This document shows positions 1-12,944 of a DNA stretch of 64,000 bases, one piece after another. The position numbers and the translations under genes were made by a program. How positions within the stretch are numbered: the stretch's first letter is position 1; each line of letters opens with the position of its first letter. The stretch is from Arachis hypogaea. Lineage: Eukaryota > Streptophyta > Magnoliopsida > Fabales > Fabaceae. Under the pieces are notes generated by a model. That model saw only the letters and a list, made by a program, of their open reading frames with translations. It had not been told where the DNA came from and made no database searches. The stretch lies in NCBI RefSeq assembly GCF_003086295.3, contig NC_092054.1, positions 39,005,294 through 39,069,293 of the forward strand. Direction: 5' to 3'.

Positions 1-272
1 CATCAACGCCTAGAGTGCATAAACATAAAACTTCATAAATTGAAAGCAATAAGCAATAATAAAACATAAAACATCAAATTTATTAAAGAAAATTAAAAAT
101 TCAACAAGAGTTCATAAGCTAAAATGATATAAACAAGAAACTAACAAGAGAATCCTAGTAACTAAGATAATAGAACAAAAAAATGTAAATAAAACTAAAC
201 TAAAACAATATTAAAAGCTAAAACAAGAGAGAATTAAAATGCGTACAATAATTCACAAGAAATCGGATTTCA
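1..272 (-). mobile_element. LTR fragment, family H, left copy
   Basis: Positions 1-240 match 32695-32970 almost base for base with small indels, in the same orientation, and both copies end in a similar sequence (GAAATYGGAYTTCA) at 272 and 43262. A C-rich tract directly after it (ACTCCCCCAGACTTAAG) reads as a polypurine tract on the minus strand. I therefore read this as the 3' LTR of a minus-strand LTR element. The LTR continues off the left edge. It lacks most of the sequence present between 32970 and 43250 in the other copy, so it carries an internal deletion near 242-255. Confidence 0.55.
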
Positions 273-647
273 TTAACTCCCCCAGACTTAAGTCTTTGCA
301 TGTCCTCATGCAATAATATCTAAAAGATATGACAAATTAAGGAGAAAGGTTGATTCCTAAACATCTCGACAAACATCCTAAGCCTGATGGGATCTAAGAG
401 CTTAGTTTTAGAAATATAAAAATACTCAAAACTTAAGTATATATAACTGAGAAATATTTAATGCTTTAAACAATTTAAAACTAATTAAGTTACTATTTAC
501 TCATTCATGCATTGAACAACATGGGGTCTCAACAGAAAAATAGTGTATCACTCATTCTCTCAAGTGTGTAAGTTAAACTCTCATCCTACTCATGCTTACA
601 AAATGATTTCCATAACTTGTCCTTCTCCTAAGATTTTTCGTACAAAA
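273..647 (-). other. Internal remnant of LTR element H (PPT side)
   Basis: AT-rich, non-coding. The first 20 bases look like a polypurine tract on the minus strand, followed by the CATGTCCTCATGC string that also occurs (as GCATGAGGACATGC) upstream of the 3' LTRs of elements A and B in this window. It ends at the terminal repeat of the CACTA element that begins at 648. I see no gene in it. Confidence 0.4.
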
Positions 648-1829
648 CACTACAAGAAAAACGTTGAGTACTATTGAATTTACCGTCGGATTTAGTGTTG
701 GATGTTAGCAGCGAATTTTCCGTTGGATTTACCGTCAGATTTGGCTATAAATTCATAACCCTAAAATATTTTCGTCAAAATTGATATTCCGATTGTAACG
801 TCAACGATAATATTTGGAGGAAAAAAATAAATTATGGTGCGATCACTACTGTCGGATTTACCGGCGGATAAATTCAATGGTAACCTTGTTTAGTGAAACG
901 TTGCATTTCGGGCACATGGATTCCGATGGTATTCGTGCCCTAAATGAAAGTGCAAATCATCGTCTCCCCCATTTCAAAATTTTCTTTCTCTCTCTAGATC
1001 ACCACCCTCTCTCTCATCACCGCCTCCACCTCGGTTCTGTGCCCCATCCCATTGTTGTCCCCACCGCTCCACCGTTCTCGGTGAGCCAGAACCTCCACAT
1101 CCAGCCGCGCTCAACGTTCCATGTGAATTTGGGGAAGCAGAACCTACACCTTGAGCCATGCCTCCACCACCGCGACGTCCGCCGCTCTCTCCACTGAGGC
1201 GCATTCCAGCGAGCCACCTCCACCGCTGCGACCTCCACCTCCACTATTGCTCTACTATTTTTGATCTGAGGTTGGTTTTTGGGATTTTGTGAATATTCCT
1301 ATTATTTTTTCTATTTTAAATTCATTATAGTTTAATTAGATTTTAATTTTTTATTAGTAATTTGATTTAGTTAAACTACTTTTTGCTGTTAGGTTCATTT
1401 AAAGTAAAATTAGAATTTTTTACTATGATTTCTCTTGGTTCATAGGTAATTAAGTATGCTATTGTGATTCATGGGTTTATAATTTGAATTTGTTTAGGAT
1501 TTGTTAACTAAGATTCTGCTGAACACTTTAATATACTATTGAATTTTGTAGGATCCACAATAGATCAGTTAACTCATTATTTCGAACCATCATTTTGTAA
1601 TTTTGAATATTAGTTTTACTATTCAATTAAATTTTTAACACCACTTATTAATCAATACCATACAATTTAATCATACATGGGTTGCATTTTTTGCCCACAT
1701 TTTATTGATATTTTAATGGTTTATTCTCATTTTTCTCACATATGCTTTTAGTAGAAGTTGGCTTAGTTGTGAGTTGTAATTGATTATTTTAGTAAAAATT
1801 CATTTTGTTGAAAGAATATTATTAGCTAA
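648..1829 (+). mobile_element. CACTA (En/Spm) transposon G1, 5' part
   Basis: It starts with CACTACAAGAAAAACGTTGA, a plant CACTA terminal repeat, and is followed by several subterminal copies of TTACCGTCGGATTT-like repeats (680-900), as in G2 at 50821. A C-rich stretch at 1000-1250 corresponds in position to the 5' leader exon of G2, and an AT-rich intron-like stretch follows. The ORFs here show no domain and are probably not coding. The element is interrupted at 1829/1830 by LTR element C and resumes at 31884. Its 3' terminal repeat is not in the window. Confidence 0.75.
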
Positions 1830-2345
1830 TGATGAGTGGATATTTTATACGCTTTTTACCATCATTTTCATATAGTTTTTAGTATGTTTTATTTAAGTTT
1901 TATTGAGTTTTCATAGGTTTTAGTGCAAAATTCACATTTTTTATTCTACTTTGAGTTTGTGTGTTTTTATTCAATTTCAGATATTTTTTGGCTGAAATTG
2001 AGGAGTTGGAGCAAAAGTCTGATTCAGAGACAGAGAAAGCACTGCAGATGCTGTCCGGATCTGCCTTCTTGCATTCAGAAGAGCTTTTCTGGAGCTACAG
2101 AAGTACAAATGGAGCGTTCTCAATGACTATGAAATCTAACATCTAGAGCTTTCCAGCAATGTATAATAGTCCATACTTTGCTTGAGAATTGAAGGCCCAA
2201 AACTGGCGTTCAACGCCAGCCTCCTGCCCTATTCTGGCGTCCAATGCCCAAAGGAGAAGAGACCAGCGTCCAACGCCCAAAGGAGAAGAGACCAGCGTCC
2301 AATGCCCATAAAGGACCCCCTAGCCAGCGTTCAACACCCTAGAGT
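1830..2345 (+). repeat. 5' LTR of element C, truncated
   Basis: Matches 30356-30850 of the 3' LTR closely, including the palindrome CTGGCGTTCAACGCCAG at 2203-2219 (30732-30748 in the 3' copy). Similarity stops abruptly at about 2345, where unrelated LTR sequence (F) begins, so the last two thirds of this LTR are missing. A segment around 2255-2300 containing AAAGGAGAAGAGACCAGCGTCCAA is duplicated relative to the 3' LTR. Confidence 0.8.
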
Positions 2346-2643
2346 TGGCTAGGACTTGTGGATTGAGATCAATTATGCCCTTTTGACTAATTCTCGATGT
2401 TAGGATTGACTAATTGGGATTAATTTTGCACAATTACCATGTTTGTGATCCATAACTAGGATAGGAATCCTTAATTCCCCAATTCTTACCAATAGCTCTT
2501 TTTCCATTTAATTTCCATTTTCATTTCTTTTACTTGCTTCCCATTTAATTACTTGCCACTTTAATTTCATGCCTCTTATAATCAAAACCCCTAAATCCCT
2601 CCATAGCCAATAATTGAGCATCTCATTGTAACTCCTAGAGAAG
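2346..2643 (+). repeat. LTR fragment F, left part
   Basis: Non-coding AT-rich sequence that runs up to solo LTR E and resumes after it at 26968. It is unrelated to the matching portion of C's 3' LTR. Together with 26968-27126 it reads like the 3' half of a Ty3/gypsy LTR, ending in a TCATCA terminus. The family is not identified. Confidence 0.4.
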
Positions 2644-3852
2644 TGACGATCGGCTTTTCTATTGGTAAAGAAATGCAAAAATATGATCGCGTTGTAAGTA
2701 TAGCTTCTAAACCAACAGAAATTCCTTTCGTACAAACGTTTTGGTTGTCACAAGTAACAAACCCCTTTAAAATTGATAACCGAAGTATTTAAACCTTGGG
2801 TCGTCTTCTCAAGGAACTGTAGAGAGGTATGTTCTTATTATTGGTTATGAGTTTTGTAAATTGGGGGTTTTGAAAGTAAGAAACAAGTAATTTAAATGGC
2901 AAGTAAAATAAATAAATGACTATAAAATAAAATCTTGGCAAGGTATAAAAATTCAGAAGTCCTATCCTAGTTACTCCTATGAGAATGGAAGTTAATCTCA
3001 CTTAGTTAACCCTTATGAAAGCAAGGGAAAGTCAAGTGAACTAATTAGTTAGATTCCCAAGTCCTAGCCAACTCCTAAGAAAAGACTAGAGTTAGTGGAA
3101 TACCAGTCAATTTAGCCGACATAACAACCAATCACGGATAGTTGATAACTCAAGAGCTTCCAGTTAATCAATTAAAGCCAATAACATAAAAAGCTAAATA
3201 AGAATCAATAATCTGAAATAACTCAATTGCATTAATAAGAGAAAATCAATTTAAACATAAAGAGTTCATAAGCCAATCTGGCAACATAAGTAATTAAAGG
3301 ATAGCATTAAAATATCTAAAAATAAAAGAGAAATATAAAGTAAAAGGAATATTGAACCTGATGAAGAGTAGAAATTCTAAATCCTTTAAGAGGAATCCTA
3401 ATCCTAAAAACCTAAGAGAGAGGAGAGAACCTCTCTCTCTAAAAACTACATCTAAACTATGAAAAGTGAATAATTGAAGACATCATAATGAATGGATGCA
3501 TTCCCCCATTTTATAACTTCTAATCTGTGCCTTTTGGACTTGGATCTGGGCAAAAAGGGTTTCAGAAATCGCTGGGAGCGTTTTCTGTAATTTCTGGTGC
3601 GTGGCGTCTGTCACGCGTCCGCGTGGGTCACGCGGTCGCGTCATCTGGAGATTTCCTTGTCATGCGTTCGCTTCGGTCACGTGTCCGCGTCATCTGTATT
3701 CTGCTTAAGGCGCGCGTCCACGTCAGTCACGCGTTCGCATCACTGCTTTTTCGCGCAAGGCATGCGGCCGCGTCGTCCATGCGTTCACGTCGCCGCCAGT
3801 TTCTTCAAAAACTCCATTTTGTGCTTTCCTTCCATTTTTGTATGTTTCCTTT
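2644..3852 (-). repeat. Solo LTR E (family of element A), left part
   Basis: Reverse complement of the family-A LTR (compare 11385-12828): the AACAAACCCCTT, GTTTTGGTTGTCAC and TCTTCTCAAGGAACTG landmarks occur in inverted order, followed by the cluster of CGCGTCCGCGT-like repeats at 3600-3800. The LTR is split by element B at 3852/26723. The two parts sum to about 1454 bp against 1444 bp for the A 5' LTR, so the LTR is essentially complete, and no internal domain is attached, hence a solo LTR. Flanking bases are AGAAG (2639-2643) and GGAAG (26968-26972), a TSD with one mismatch. Confidence 0.75.
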
Positions 3853-5591
3853 TGATAAACCCCGATTTTGTGGTTTATCTTGTGCTTATTTTGGGGGATT
3901 TTATCAACATTTCTCACACTTATTCGCAAGAAATGCATGGTTTTGTGTTCACTTCCCAATATTGCTCTATGATGTAAAACATGCTTATTTTGCCTTAAAA
4001 TTGCCATATTTTAATCCTCTTCTATTGACATTCGATGCCGTGATGCATTTGTTGAGTAATTTCAGGAATTATAGGGTAGGAATGACTTATAAGAGAGGGA
4101 GAAAGCATGTACAAAAGGGAGGCACATGAAGAATTGAGATCTTTGGAAAAGCAGCATCGGCGCGCTCGCGCACTCCACACGCACACGTGGATGGGATTGG
4201 CTGGAAGCGGCGCGCGAGGATGGACGCATCCGCGCGAATCAGGAGAATCTTATCGACGCGCACGCGCACATGGCGCGCACGCGTGGAAGGCTGCACATGA
4301 CCTCATTAAAGGAAATCGTGCCTAGCGATTTCTGAGGCTCATTAGGCCCAATTTCAAGCTGCTTCTGCATGGAAAAAGACCCAAGGATGCTAGTGGGAAA
4401 GGGGGGATCACTCATTTTACACTAGGACATAATTTTTAGTTAGTTTTTGGTTCTTTGGTTATTCTAGAGAGAGAAACCCTTGTTCCTCTCTAGATCTAGT
4501 TTTAATTTGATCTTCCCTTGTTGATTTGTGATTTGGATCTTGTTAATTACTAGCTTTAATTGTTCAATTTGAATTTCTTGTTACAATTTTGCTTATATCT
4601 TGTGATAGTTTATGAATTCTTGTCAATTCTCATTTTATACCCATTTCATGAATGTTGTGAATCTTGATTTGTTGATGTTACATTGATGATTTCTATACTT
4701 AGCTTTATTGTTTGGATGATTACATGTTGATAATTGTTAGTGGGTATTTGTAGAACTCAATTTAATTGCTAATTTGAACATGTCTTTTGTTAGTGCTTAC
4801 CAAGTGTTTGATGAGTTGTTTACTTTGATCATGGAGTAGTTCTTTTTCACTCTTGGCCTAGGTCAAGGGAATTGGGTAAACTTGAGTCATTGGGTCTAAT
4901 GGATTTGATGATTTGGGAGCCCTAGGTGGTCAATTTGATACTCATTGACGCCAACCCACTACTAATCTAATTAGTAGGTAGGTTGGGACTTATGGGTTGA
5001 TGTGATCAGGGCCATTTGACGTACTTCAAGTCTAGGAGTAGATATCACGTACTTAAGACTTGAGAGTAGACTTAATGAGCTTGGTTCCTTATAATTGTCA
5101 AGGTATAGTTGTTAGACAAGGATGGTGATCCCAATTCCCGAGCCTAGCCAAGAGTTACCTTTATTATTCATACTTGAAAACCAACTTTCTTAACCAATTG
5201 CTCTAGTTGTAGTTTCTTGTTTGGGTCACAATAGAATTAAGTGGAATGTTGTTTATTCATTTAAAGTGCTTATGTTTTGTTTAGTTGATTGAATTAATTG
5301 TTGCATTTTAAGATTACTTGTTTGTTAAGATTCCCATTTATTTTCATGCTTATAACTCACAACCCCGAATTTCTAACCAATGTCGAAGCACATGATTGCC
5401 CATTCCTTGTGAGACGACCCGAGGTTTGAATACTTCGGTTAATTCTATTGGGGTTGAACTTGCGACAACCAAATCCCTCTTCTAAATTTGACCCCCGAGG
5501 ATTGTTGTTGGTAGAGCTATACTTACAACGCGGTTTTCTTGAAGAGAATCTTTACCAATACATCTTTGGGTGCTTCTGTGACAGCCGGTCA
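3853..5591 (+). repeat. 5' LTR of element B
   Basis: 1739 bp, starts TGATAAACCCCGATTTTG and ends ..GACAGCCGGTCA, matching 24933-26717. Contains a cluster of GCGCGC/ACGCGT-like repeats at 4155-4285. The 3' LTR is 46 bp longer, mainly because of an extra repeat unit in that cluster. Confidence 0.9.
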
Positions 5592-5597
5592 AATTTT

Positions 5598-5616
5598 TGG
5601 CGCTATTGCCGGGGAA
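5598..5616 (+). other. Primer-binding site of element B (tRNA-Asp type, mutated)
   Basis: TGGCGCTATTGCCGGGGAA, six bases after the LTR end. It differs from the tRNA-Asp-type site of element A (TGGCGCCGTTGCCGGGGAA at 12832) only by CG to TA at positions 7-8, which would follow from deamination of a methylated CpG on both strands. Confidence 0.8.
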
Positions 5617-5737
5617 TGGTTGCAACATATGCCTTGATATTGGTTATGTGAATATGTGAATATTGTAGATAGTTTACTTCTTTTATTACTTAGCCATAGT
5701 TTAGATTTCCTTTACATTTATGCTATGACTTTCAAGT

Positions 5738-8700
5738 TTGATGACTCGGTCTCGACCGAACTCTAGCTTGGCCAATTTTGATCCCGAGATCGAAAGGACT
5801 TTATTACACACTCGGCAAGCTAGGCGGCGGTTGGACTATACACCTAGTACTTCGGCATCTCTTGAGGAAAACACTGAATCACTAGATGTTACCGAGAGTG
5901 ACTTGGAGTCTGTTACTTCCTATTCTTCTGTTGGCACTACTAATACATATTTGCATCCTACAGGTGAGCCACATATGGCGGAGCCATGCCGGATCACTTT
6001 GCATGAGCAAGGATCTCCGGATATCATACTCCAACCGTTTCAAGCAAGGTATCCTAACCTTGATCCGAACTTTGAGTTGAAGAGTAGCTTGATAAATCTA
6101 CTTCCTAAGTTTCATGGGTTGCCGGGTCAAGACCCCATCCAACATTTGAAGGATTTTCAAGTTGCTTGTTCTACGGCTCGAAGGCATGGAGCCGATGAGG
6201 TAGCTATCATGGTTTTTGCCTTCCCATTCTCTCTTGAAGCGCAAGCAAAAATATGGTTCTATTCGCTACCGGATGAGATTGTGACTAATTGGGATTTCTT
6301 GAGAAGAGAGTTTCTTGATAAATTCTTTCCATCGGAGAAGACCGACTACATCCGGAAGGAGATTTCGGGCATAATGCAAAGAGACCAAGAGAGTTTATAC
6401 GAGTATTGGTCTCGGTTTAAGAGGTTATTGGAGTCATGTCCATACCACGGAATGACCACTAACTTGCTCATTAGCTACTTTACCGGAGGTCTTTGTACGG
6501 AGGATAGAAGATTGCTCACCGCTTCTAGTGGTGGCTCCCTTTCGAAAAATAAGACGGGGGGAGAAGCTTGGGATATGATAAAGAATGTTGCCGAATCTAC
6601 ACAACACACAAGAGTGAGGAGTAACCCCCTTAAGGGTGTGGTAGAACCATCCCCTTCCGAATCAAGCTTAACCAAGGCACTTGGGGATATAACCACCATC
6701 CTTACACAAATTCAAAGGGATCAAAAGGAATACTACTCCATCAAAGCCGTCCAAGCCCCACCTCCAGTTGCGCAACTTGAAGGCCCTCCTAGAATTTGTG
6801 GTTTGTGCTCTAGCACCACACATTACACCGACCAATGCCATCAAATTCAAGAGGAACATGCTCTTGTGGTAGCCAATGTGAATTACAACAACCGTCCATC
6901 CTACCCTCCTCAAGGTCAAAACAATTACCATCAAGGTAGTAGTCAACATCAAGGGTAGAGAGATAATGCACAAGGAAGCAATCAAAACCAAAGATGGAAC
7001 AACTCTCCTTCTTATCACAACAACAACCAATCTTCATCTCAATATCACCACAACAACACCAACTACCAAGCCAACCAAGGCCACTCCAACCAAAACTAAA
7101 ACAACTACACCGAGTACCAAGCACCACATTATAGACAACAAAATCAAAGCCCAACTCCTCCATCTTCCAACAATCAAGTTGAAGAGCTTAGAGCCGCTAT
7201 GAAAAAGCGAGATAAAAGCAACAAGGCTCAATTTGATGCCTTGAGTACTCAATTGGCTAACCTCACCAACTTGCTTTCCAAGATGAACATGTCAAACCAA
7301 TCACCAAACCCCAATAACAACACCAACCAACCCTCAAGTTCTTCTAACCTTCCATCCCAACCCCAACCAAACCCAAGGGGCGGTCTCAACGCCATCACTC
7401 TAAGGTCGGAGACTACATTAGAGGAGATACCTCCAAGGGGAATGGAGGATGTTCATGAGAAAGAGGTAGTTGTTGAAGTTCCACATGAAGAAGAGGTGGT
7501 AGATAAAAGACATGAGGAAGAAGGAGTAAACCTCAAGGAGCCCAAGAGGAAAGCTATAGTGGATGAGTCCGTTCCTATTCCATTCCCTTCCATGGTGAAG
7601 AAAGCAAAGAAGATACCGGAATTTGATTTGAACATGCTTCAGGTGTTCAAAAAGGTTGAGGTAACTATACCGCTCCTCGATGCTATTCAACAAATTCCAA
7701 AGTATGCAAAATTTTTGAAAGACTTGTGTACACACAAAGATAGGATAGGAGAATTGAAGACATTATCCTTGGGTAGTTCAATCTCTTCCTTGATGGAACC
7801 TATTCCAAGAAAATGTGGTAACCCGGGACCATGCTTAGTGTCTTGTTGTATTGGTGGATACAATTTGCATGATTGTATGTGTGACTTGGGAGCTTGTGTT
7901 AGCATCATGCCGCTTTCTATCTATGTGCGGTTGAATTTAGCTCCACTGAAGAAGTCGGCGGCGAGGTTTGCCTTAGCCGATAAAAGTGTGATCACAGTGA
8001 TGGGAATAGCGGAAGATGTACTTGTGGCAATTAAGGATTTGGTCTTTCCGGTCGACTTCTACATCCTTGAAATGCCTCCAATAGAAAATAGAAGCTCATC
8101 CTCCGTTCTACTTGGTAGACCCTTCCTCAAAACCTCCAAATTCAAGCTAGATGCCTTCACCGGTATATATTCCTTTGGGGTTGGAGACAAGACTATCAAG
8201 TTCAATTTAGAGGAAGCCATGAAACATCCTCCCGAAGAACATTCTATGCTCCGATGCGATGTAATTGATGAAGTGGTAGCAGAAGTGCAAGAGGAAAACC
8301 ATGACAAGTTATGCTGCCCCACTGTTGAGGAGAAGGATGACCAAGAGGATGAATAAGAAAAAGAAATTGCCAAGAATGAGTCCCATGAGCTTGATGAAAA
8401 GGAACCTCATCTTGAGGTAGAAAGTGAACTGAAGCCCCTTCCATCTCATTTGAAATACGCGTTCTTAGAGCACAACCAAGGGTTTCCGGTCATTATTGCT
8501 AGTGAGCTCTCAAGTGAAGAAGAGGAAAAGCTCCTAGGCGTTCTAAGAAAGTACAAGAAAGCGATAGGATGGAGCCTAGCGGATATTGTGGGAATTGACC
8601 CCCGCAAGTGCATGCATAGGATATTTCTCCAAGATGGAGCCAAGCCAGTTAGGTAACTGCAAAAGAGGCTCAACCTGACCATCCTTGATGTAGTGAAGAA

Positions 8701-11332
8701 AGAGGTCACTCGATTACTGGATGCGAACATCATATACCCAATTTCCGACAGTGAGTGGGTGAGCCCGGTCCAGGTTGTTCCCAAGAAGTCAGGCATCACA
8801 ATGGTCAAGAAAGACGACGGTGAAATGGTTACTAAAAGGGTACAAAATACGTGGCGAGTATGTATTGACTACAGAAGATTGAACGCCGCCATACGAAAGG
8901 ACCATTACCCCCTACCTTTCATTGATCAGATGCTAGACCGCTTGGCAGGTAAATCTCACTACTACTTTCTTGATGTATTTACTGGATATTTTCATATACA
9001 TATTGCTCCTGAAGATCAGGAGAAGACCATGTTTACATGTCCGTTTGGCACCTTTGCCTATAAAAGGATGCCATTTGGACTATGTAACGCACCCGCTACC
9101 TTTCAGCAGTGCATGACGAGTGTCTTATCCGATCTAATGAAGAATTGTCGAGAAGTTTTTATGGACGACTTCAGTGTTTATGGTGTCTCATTCGATTGTT
9201 GTTTAGAGAGCTTGGCCAAGGTCCTAGCTAGATGTGTTGACACTAACCTTGTCTTAAATTTTGAAAAATGTCACTTTATGGTACGACAAGGCATAATGTT
9301 AGGACATGTAGTCTCTAGTGAAGGCATTTCTGTGGACCCGGCCAAGGTCAATGTTATTACTACTTTGCCTCACCCCTCATCCGTGAGGGAGGTCCACTCA
9401 TTTTTGGGACATGCAGGATTTTAGAGGGGCTTTATCAAGGACTTCAACAAGATTGCTTTGCCATTGTCGCGCCTACTCCAAAAAGATGTGGATTTTGAGT
9501 TTGACAGTGAGTGTGTGAAAGCATTTGAAGAGTTAAGGAAAGTTCTCACCATAGCACCGATTGTGCGAGGCCCCAATTGGACATTGCCATTCGAGATAAT
9601 GTGCGATGCGTCAAACTATGTTGTAGGTGCCGCGCTTGCACAGCGCGACGGTAAACTCTCTTATGTCATTGCTTACTCTTCTAAGACACTAGATGTAGCA
9701 CAATCCAACTATACCACTACCGAAAAAGAACTCTTAGCGATTGTTCATGCTTTAGATAAATTCAGATCTTATTTGCTAGGTTCAAAGATAGTGGTATATA
9801 TGGATCATGCAGCTTTAAAGTACTTATTGACAAAGAATGAGTCAAAGCCTAGACTCATACGTTGGATCTTGCTTTTGCAAGAATTTGACATTGAGATTAG
9901 GGACCGGAGTGGATCTTAAAACCTGGTTGCGGATCATTTAAGCCGCATTGAGAATTTAAAAACTGATCTATTTTCGATCAATGACTCATTCCCATTGGAT
10001 AGTTTGCATGTTGTGTCGGATAGCCTTCCTTGGTTTGCCCCAATGGCAAACTACTTGGTTGCAAGAATCTTCCCTCCCAACCTTTCGAAAAACCAAAGGG
10101 ACAAGTTGAGGAGTGATTCCAAATACTATATTTGGGATGACCCTCACATGTGGAAGAGAGGTGTGGACCAAGTAATCTGAAGGTGTGTCCCAGAATCCGA
10201 ATTCTAACCAATTCTGGAAGCTTGTCATTCGTCCGAATGTGGTGGCCACTTTGGCCCACAAAGGACCGCTAAAAAAGTGTTGGATTGTGGATTCTGGTGG
10301 CCAACCTTATTCAAGGATGCTAACCGATTATGTGTGTCTTGCCATCAGTGTCAGAAGTCAGGAAACGCATCCCAGAGGGATGAAATGCCTCAGCAACCTA
10401 TGTTGTTCTGCGAAATATTTGATGTATGGGGCATTGACTTTATGGGACCATTTCCCAACTCTAGTGGGTATCTGTATATTCTGTTAGCGGTTGACTACGT
10501 GTCAAAGTGGGTAAAGGCCGTGCCTACCCGCCTTGATGACGCCAATACCGTTGTTTCTTTCGTACGGAATCATATTGTATGCCGTTATGGGTCGCCACGA
10601 GCAATCGTGAGCGACCAAGGATCCCACTTTTGTAACAGGAAAGTAGAAGCATTGCTCAAGCGCTATGGAGTGACGCATAAGGTTGCTACTGCTTACCATC
10701 CGCAAACAAATGGGTAAGCGGAAGTGTCCAACCGGGAGATCAAGAGAATCTTGGAAAAAGTGGTCAATCCACAAAGAAAGGATTGGATCCTCCGGTTAGG
10801 GGATGCACTATGGGCATATAGGACGGCCTACAAGACCCCGATAGGGATGAGCCCTTTCCGGATCGTCTATGGTAAGGCATACCACCTTCCGGTGGAGATT
10901 GAGCATCGAGCCTATTGGGCGGTAAAGCAGTGCAACATGGATCTAGCCAAGGCGGGTGAAGCTAGGAAGCTACAATTAGAGGAGCTTGAATATTTAAGGA
11001 ATGAGTCATATGAGAATGCCCGAATCTACAAAGAAAAGACTAAAGTATTCCATGACCATCACATTCGGAGGAAGGACTTTCAAGAGGGAGATGACGTCCT
11101 TCTCTACAACTCAAGGCTCCGATTTATGCTTGGCAAGCTCCGCTCTAGATGGGAAGGACCTTTCAAGGTGAAGGAGATGAAGCCCTACGGAGTGGTGGAA
11201 TTGTTTGATCCCAAAAGTGAAGCGACTTTCAAGGTGAATGGACATAGAGTGAAGAAGTATCATGGTTGCAAGCCTCTAAGAGAGCTAGAGGTGTACATAT
11301 TGGAGGATGCACCAAGAAGAGAGGAAGCTTAA
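5738..11332 (+). pseudogene. gag-pol polyprotein of element B (nine in-frame stops)
   Basis: One reading frame of 1865 codons holds the whole polyprotein. In order: retrotransposon gag domain (about 6080-6490); a CCHC zinc knuckle CGLCSSTTHYTDQC (about 6797-6838); aspartic protease with CDLGACVSIMPLS (Asp codon 7883); reverse transcriptase (about 8690-9420) with FMDD at 9158-9169; RNase H (about 9560-9900) starting at CDAS; integrase with an HHCC finger (about 10220-10350) and catalytic codons D 10436, D 10613 and E 10721 in DD35E spacing; then the integrase C-terminus. Stops lie at 6956, 7097, 8354, 8654, 9422, 9917, 10178, 10205 and 10715, and the frame never shifts. Seven of the nine are explained by C to T changes in Gln or Arg codons. 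The start was taken at ATG 5738; ATG 5741 is equally possible. No functional product is expected. Confidence 0.9.
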
Positions 11333-11384
11333 GAGAAGGACCGTCCAACTTAAGGACGTTAAAGAAAAGTGCTTGGTGGGAGGC

Positions 11385-12828
11385 TGATAAACCCATATTT
11401 TATGATATATTTTGTGCTTAATTTGAGTGATTTATTCAATCCTTCACCCACTTATTCATATTAATTGCATGGTTTTACTTTCCCTTCCTCATTATGTGAT
11501 GTATGTGAAAAGCATGTTTCCTATGCTTTAATATTAATTATCTTAATTACCTTTATTTCCATTCGATGTCGTGATTAGTGTGTTGAGTAGTTTCAGATCT
11601 TCTAAGGTAGGAATGACTTAAAGGATGGAAAGGAAACATACAAAAATGGAAAGAAAGCACAAAACGGAGCTTCTGAAGAAACTGGCATCCACGGGATCGC
11701 ATGGACGAAGCGATCGCGTGCCAAGCGTGAATCAGCAGCGACGCGGCCGCATGACTGACGCGACCGCGTGGCAAGAAAAGCTCCGAATGATGCGACCGCG
11801 TGACCCACACGGACGCGTGACAGAGGCCACACACCAGAAATTGCAGAAAACGCTCATAGCGAATTCTGAAGCCCTTTTTGGCCCAAATCCAAGTCCAGAA
11901 GGCATAGACCAGAGGTTATGAAGTGGAGAAACGCATCCATTCAGGGAGAGCTCGCCAATTTTCACTTTCCATGATTTAGATTTAGTTTGAGAGAGGTTCT
12001 CTCCTCTCTCTCTCTTAGGATTAGGATTAGGATTTAGGACTTCTCTTAGTTTTTAAGAGTAACTCTCGATCCAGGTTTAATATTTACTTTAATGCTTTTA
12101 TTCGTACCTATAAATGTTGCCAACTTGACTTATGAATTATTCCATGTTACAGGTTGTTATTTGAATTAATGATTATTTGAGGTATTTCAGTTATTGATTA
12201 CTTTCTCTTTAATTTGTGTTACCATTGCTTTTCATCTAAGGACATTTTTATTCCAACAATTTTACTTTTTCCCTTTTTGGTCTTGGTTAAGAAATCAGTA
12301 ACTCAACATTATTAAACTCAGCATAATTGATAATTGTTATCTTGCTAATTGAACTGAACTTCAATAATCCCAACTTTTTCTTAGGAAATAAATAGGATTC
12401 GAAGGTCAAACTAATTAGTCCCTTGAATTTCCTTTGCTTTAGTAAAGGTTAACTAAGTGGAATTTAGATTCAACTTTCATTATTGTTGAGAGAGATAACT
12501 AAGTTGGACTTCCAATTTCTCTTACCTTGCCAAAAGATTGCTTTACAGTATTTATTTATTTTAATTGCCATTTAAATTATTTGTCATATCTACTCTTCAC
12601 TCTCAACCCCGATTTTACAACCTCCATAACCAATAATAAGAACATACTTCCCTGCAGTTCCTTGAGAAGACGACCCGAGGTTTGAATACTCGGTTAACAA
12701 TTTTTAAGGGGTTTGTTACTTGTGACAACCAAAACTTTTGTATGAAAGGACTTTTGAAGGTTTAGAAACTATACTTGCAACGAGGATTTATACGCAAATT
12801 TTTAGACCACGCAAAAGTTCTCTCATCA
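11385..12828 (+). repeat. 5' LTR of element A
   Basis: 1444 bp, TGATAAACCCATATTTTATG ... GTTCTCTCATCA, closely matching 19855-21126 and, inverted, solo LTR E. Contains a cluster of GCGACCGCGTG-like repeats at 11690-11825 and a CTCTCTCTC/TTAGGATTAGGATT stretch near 12000-12035. Confidence 0.9.
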
Positions 12829-12831
12829 AAA

Positions 12832-12850
12832 TGGCGCCGTTGCCGGGGAA
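12832..12850 (+). other. Primer-binding site of element A (tRNA-Asp type)
   Basis: TGGCGCCGTTGCCGGGGAA, three bases after the LTR end. It is complementary to the 3' end of plant tRNA-Asp as recalled for Athila/Tat elements, and is undamaged. Confidence 0.85.
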
Positions 12851-12944
12851 CTGCTAACGTGTGCCTTATTATTGGTTATTGTAAATATTTTTCTTTTGCT
12901 TGTTTCTCTATTCTTGTTTTTCCTTTTTATCTTTATTTGCTACC

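Noticed and set aside
814..1244. Open frames on both strands in the C-rich part of CACTA G1
   Set aside because: They lie in the position of the non-coding leader of the related element G2, have biased composition and no domain.
3527..4129. 200-codon open frame crossing 3852
   Set aside because: It spans the junction between solo LTR E and the 5' LTR of element B, so it is an accident of insertion.
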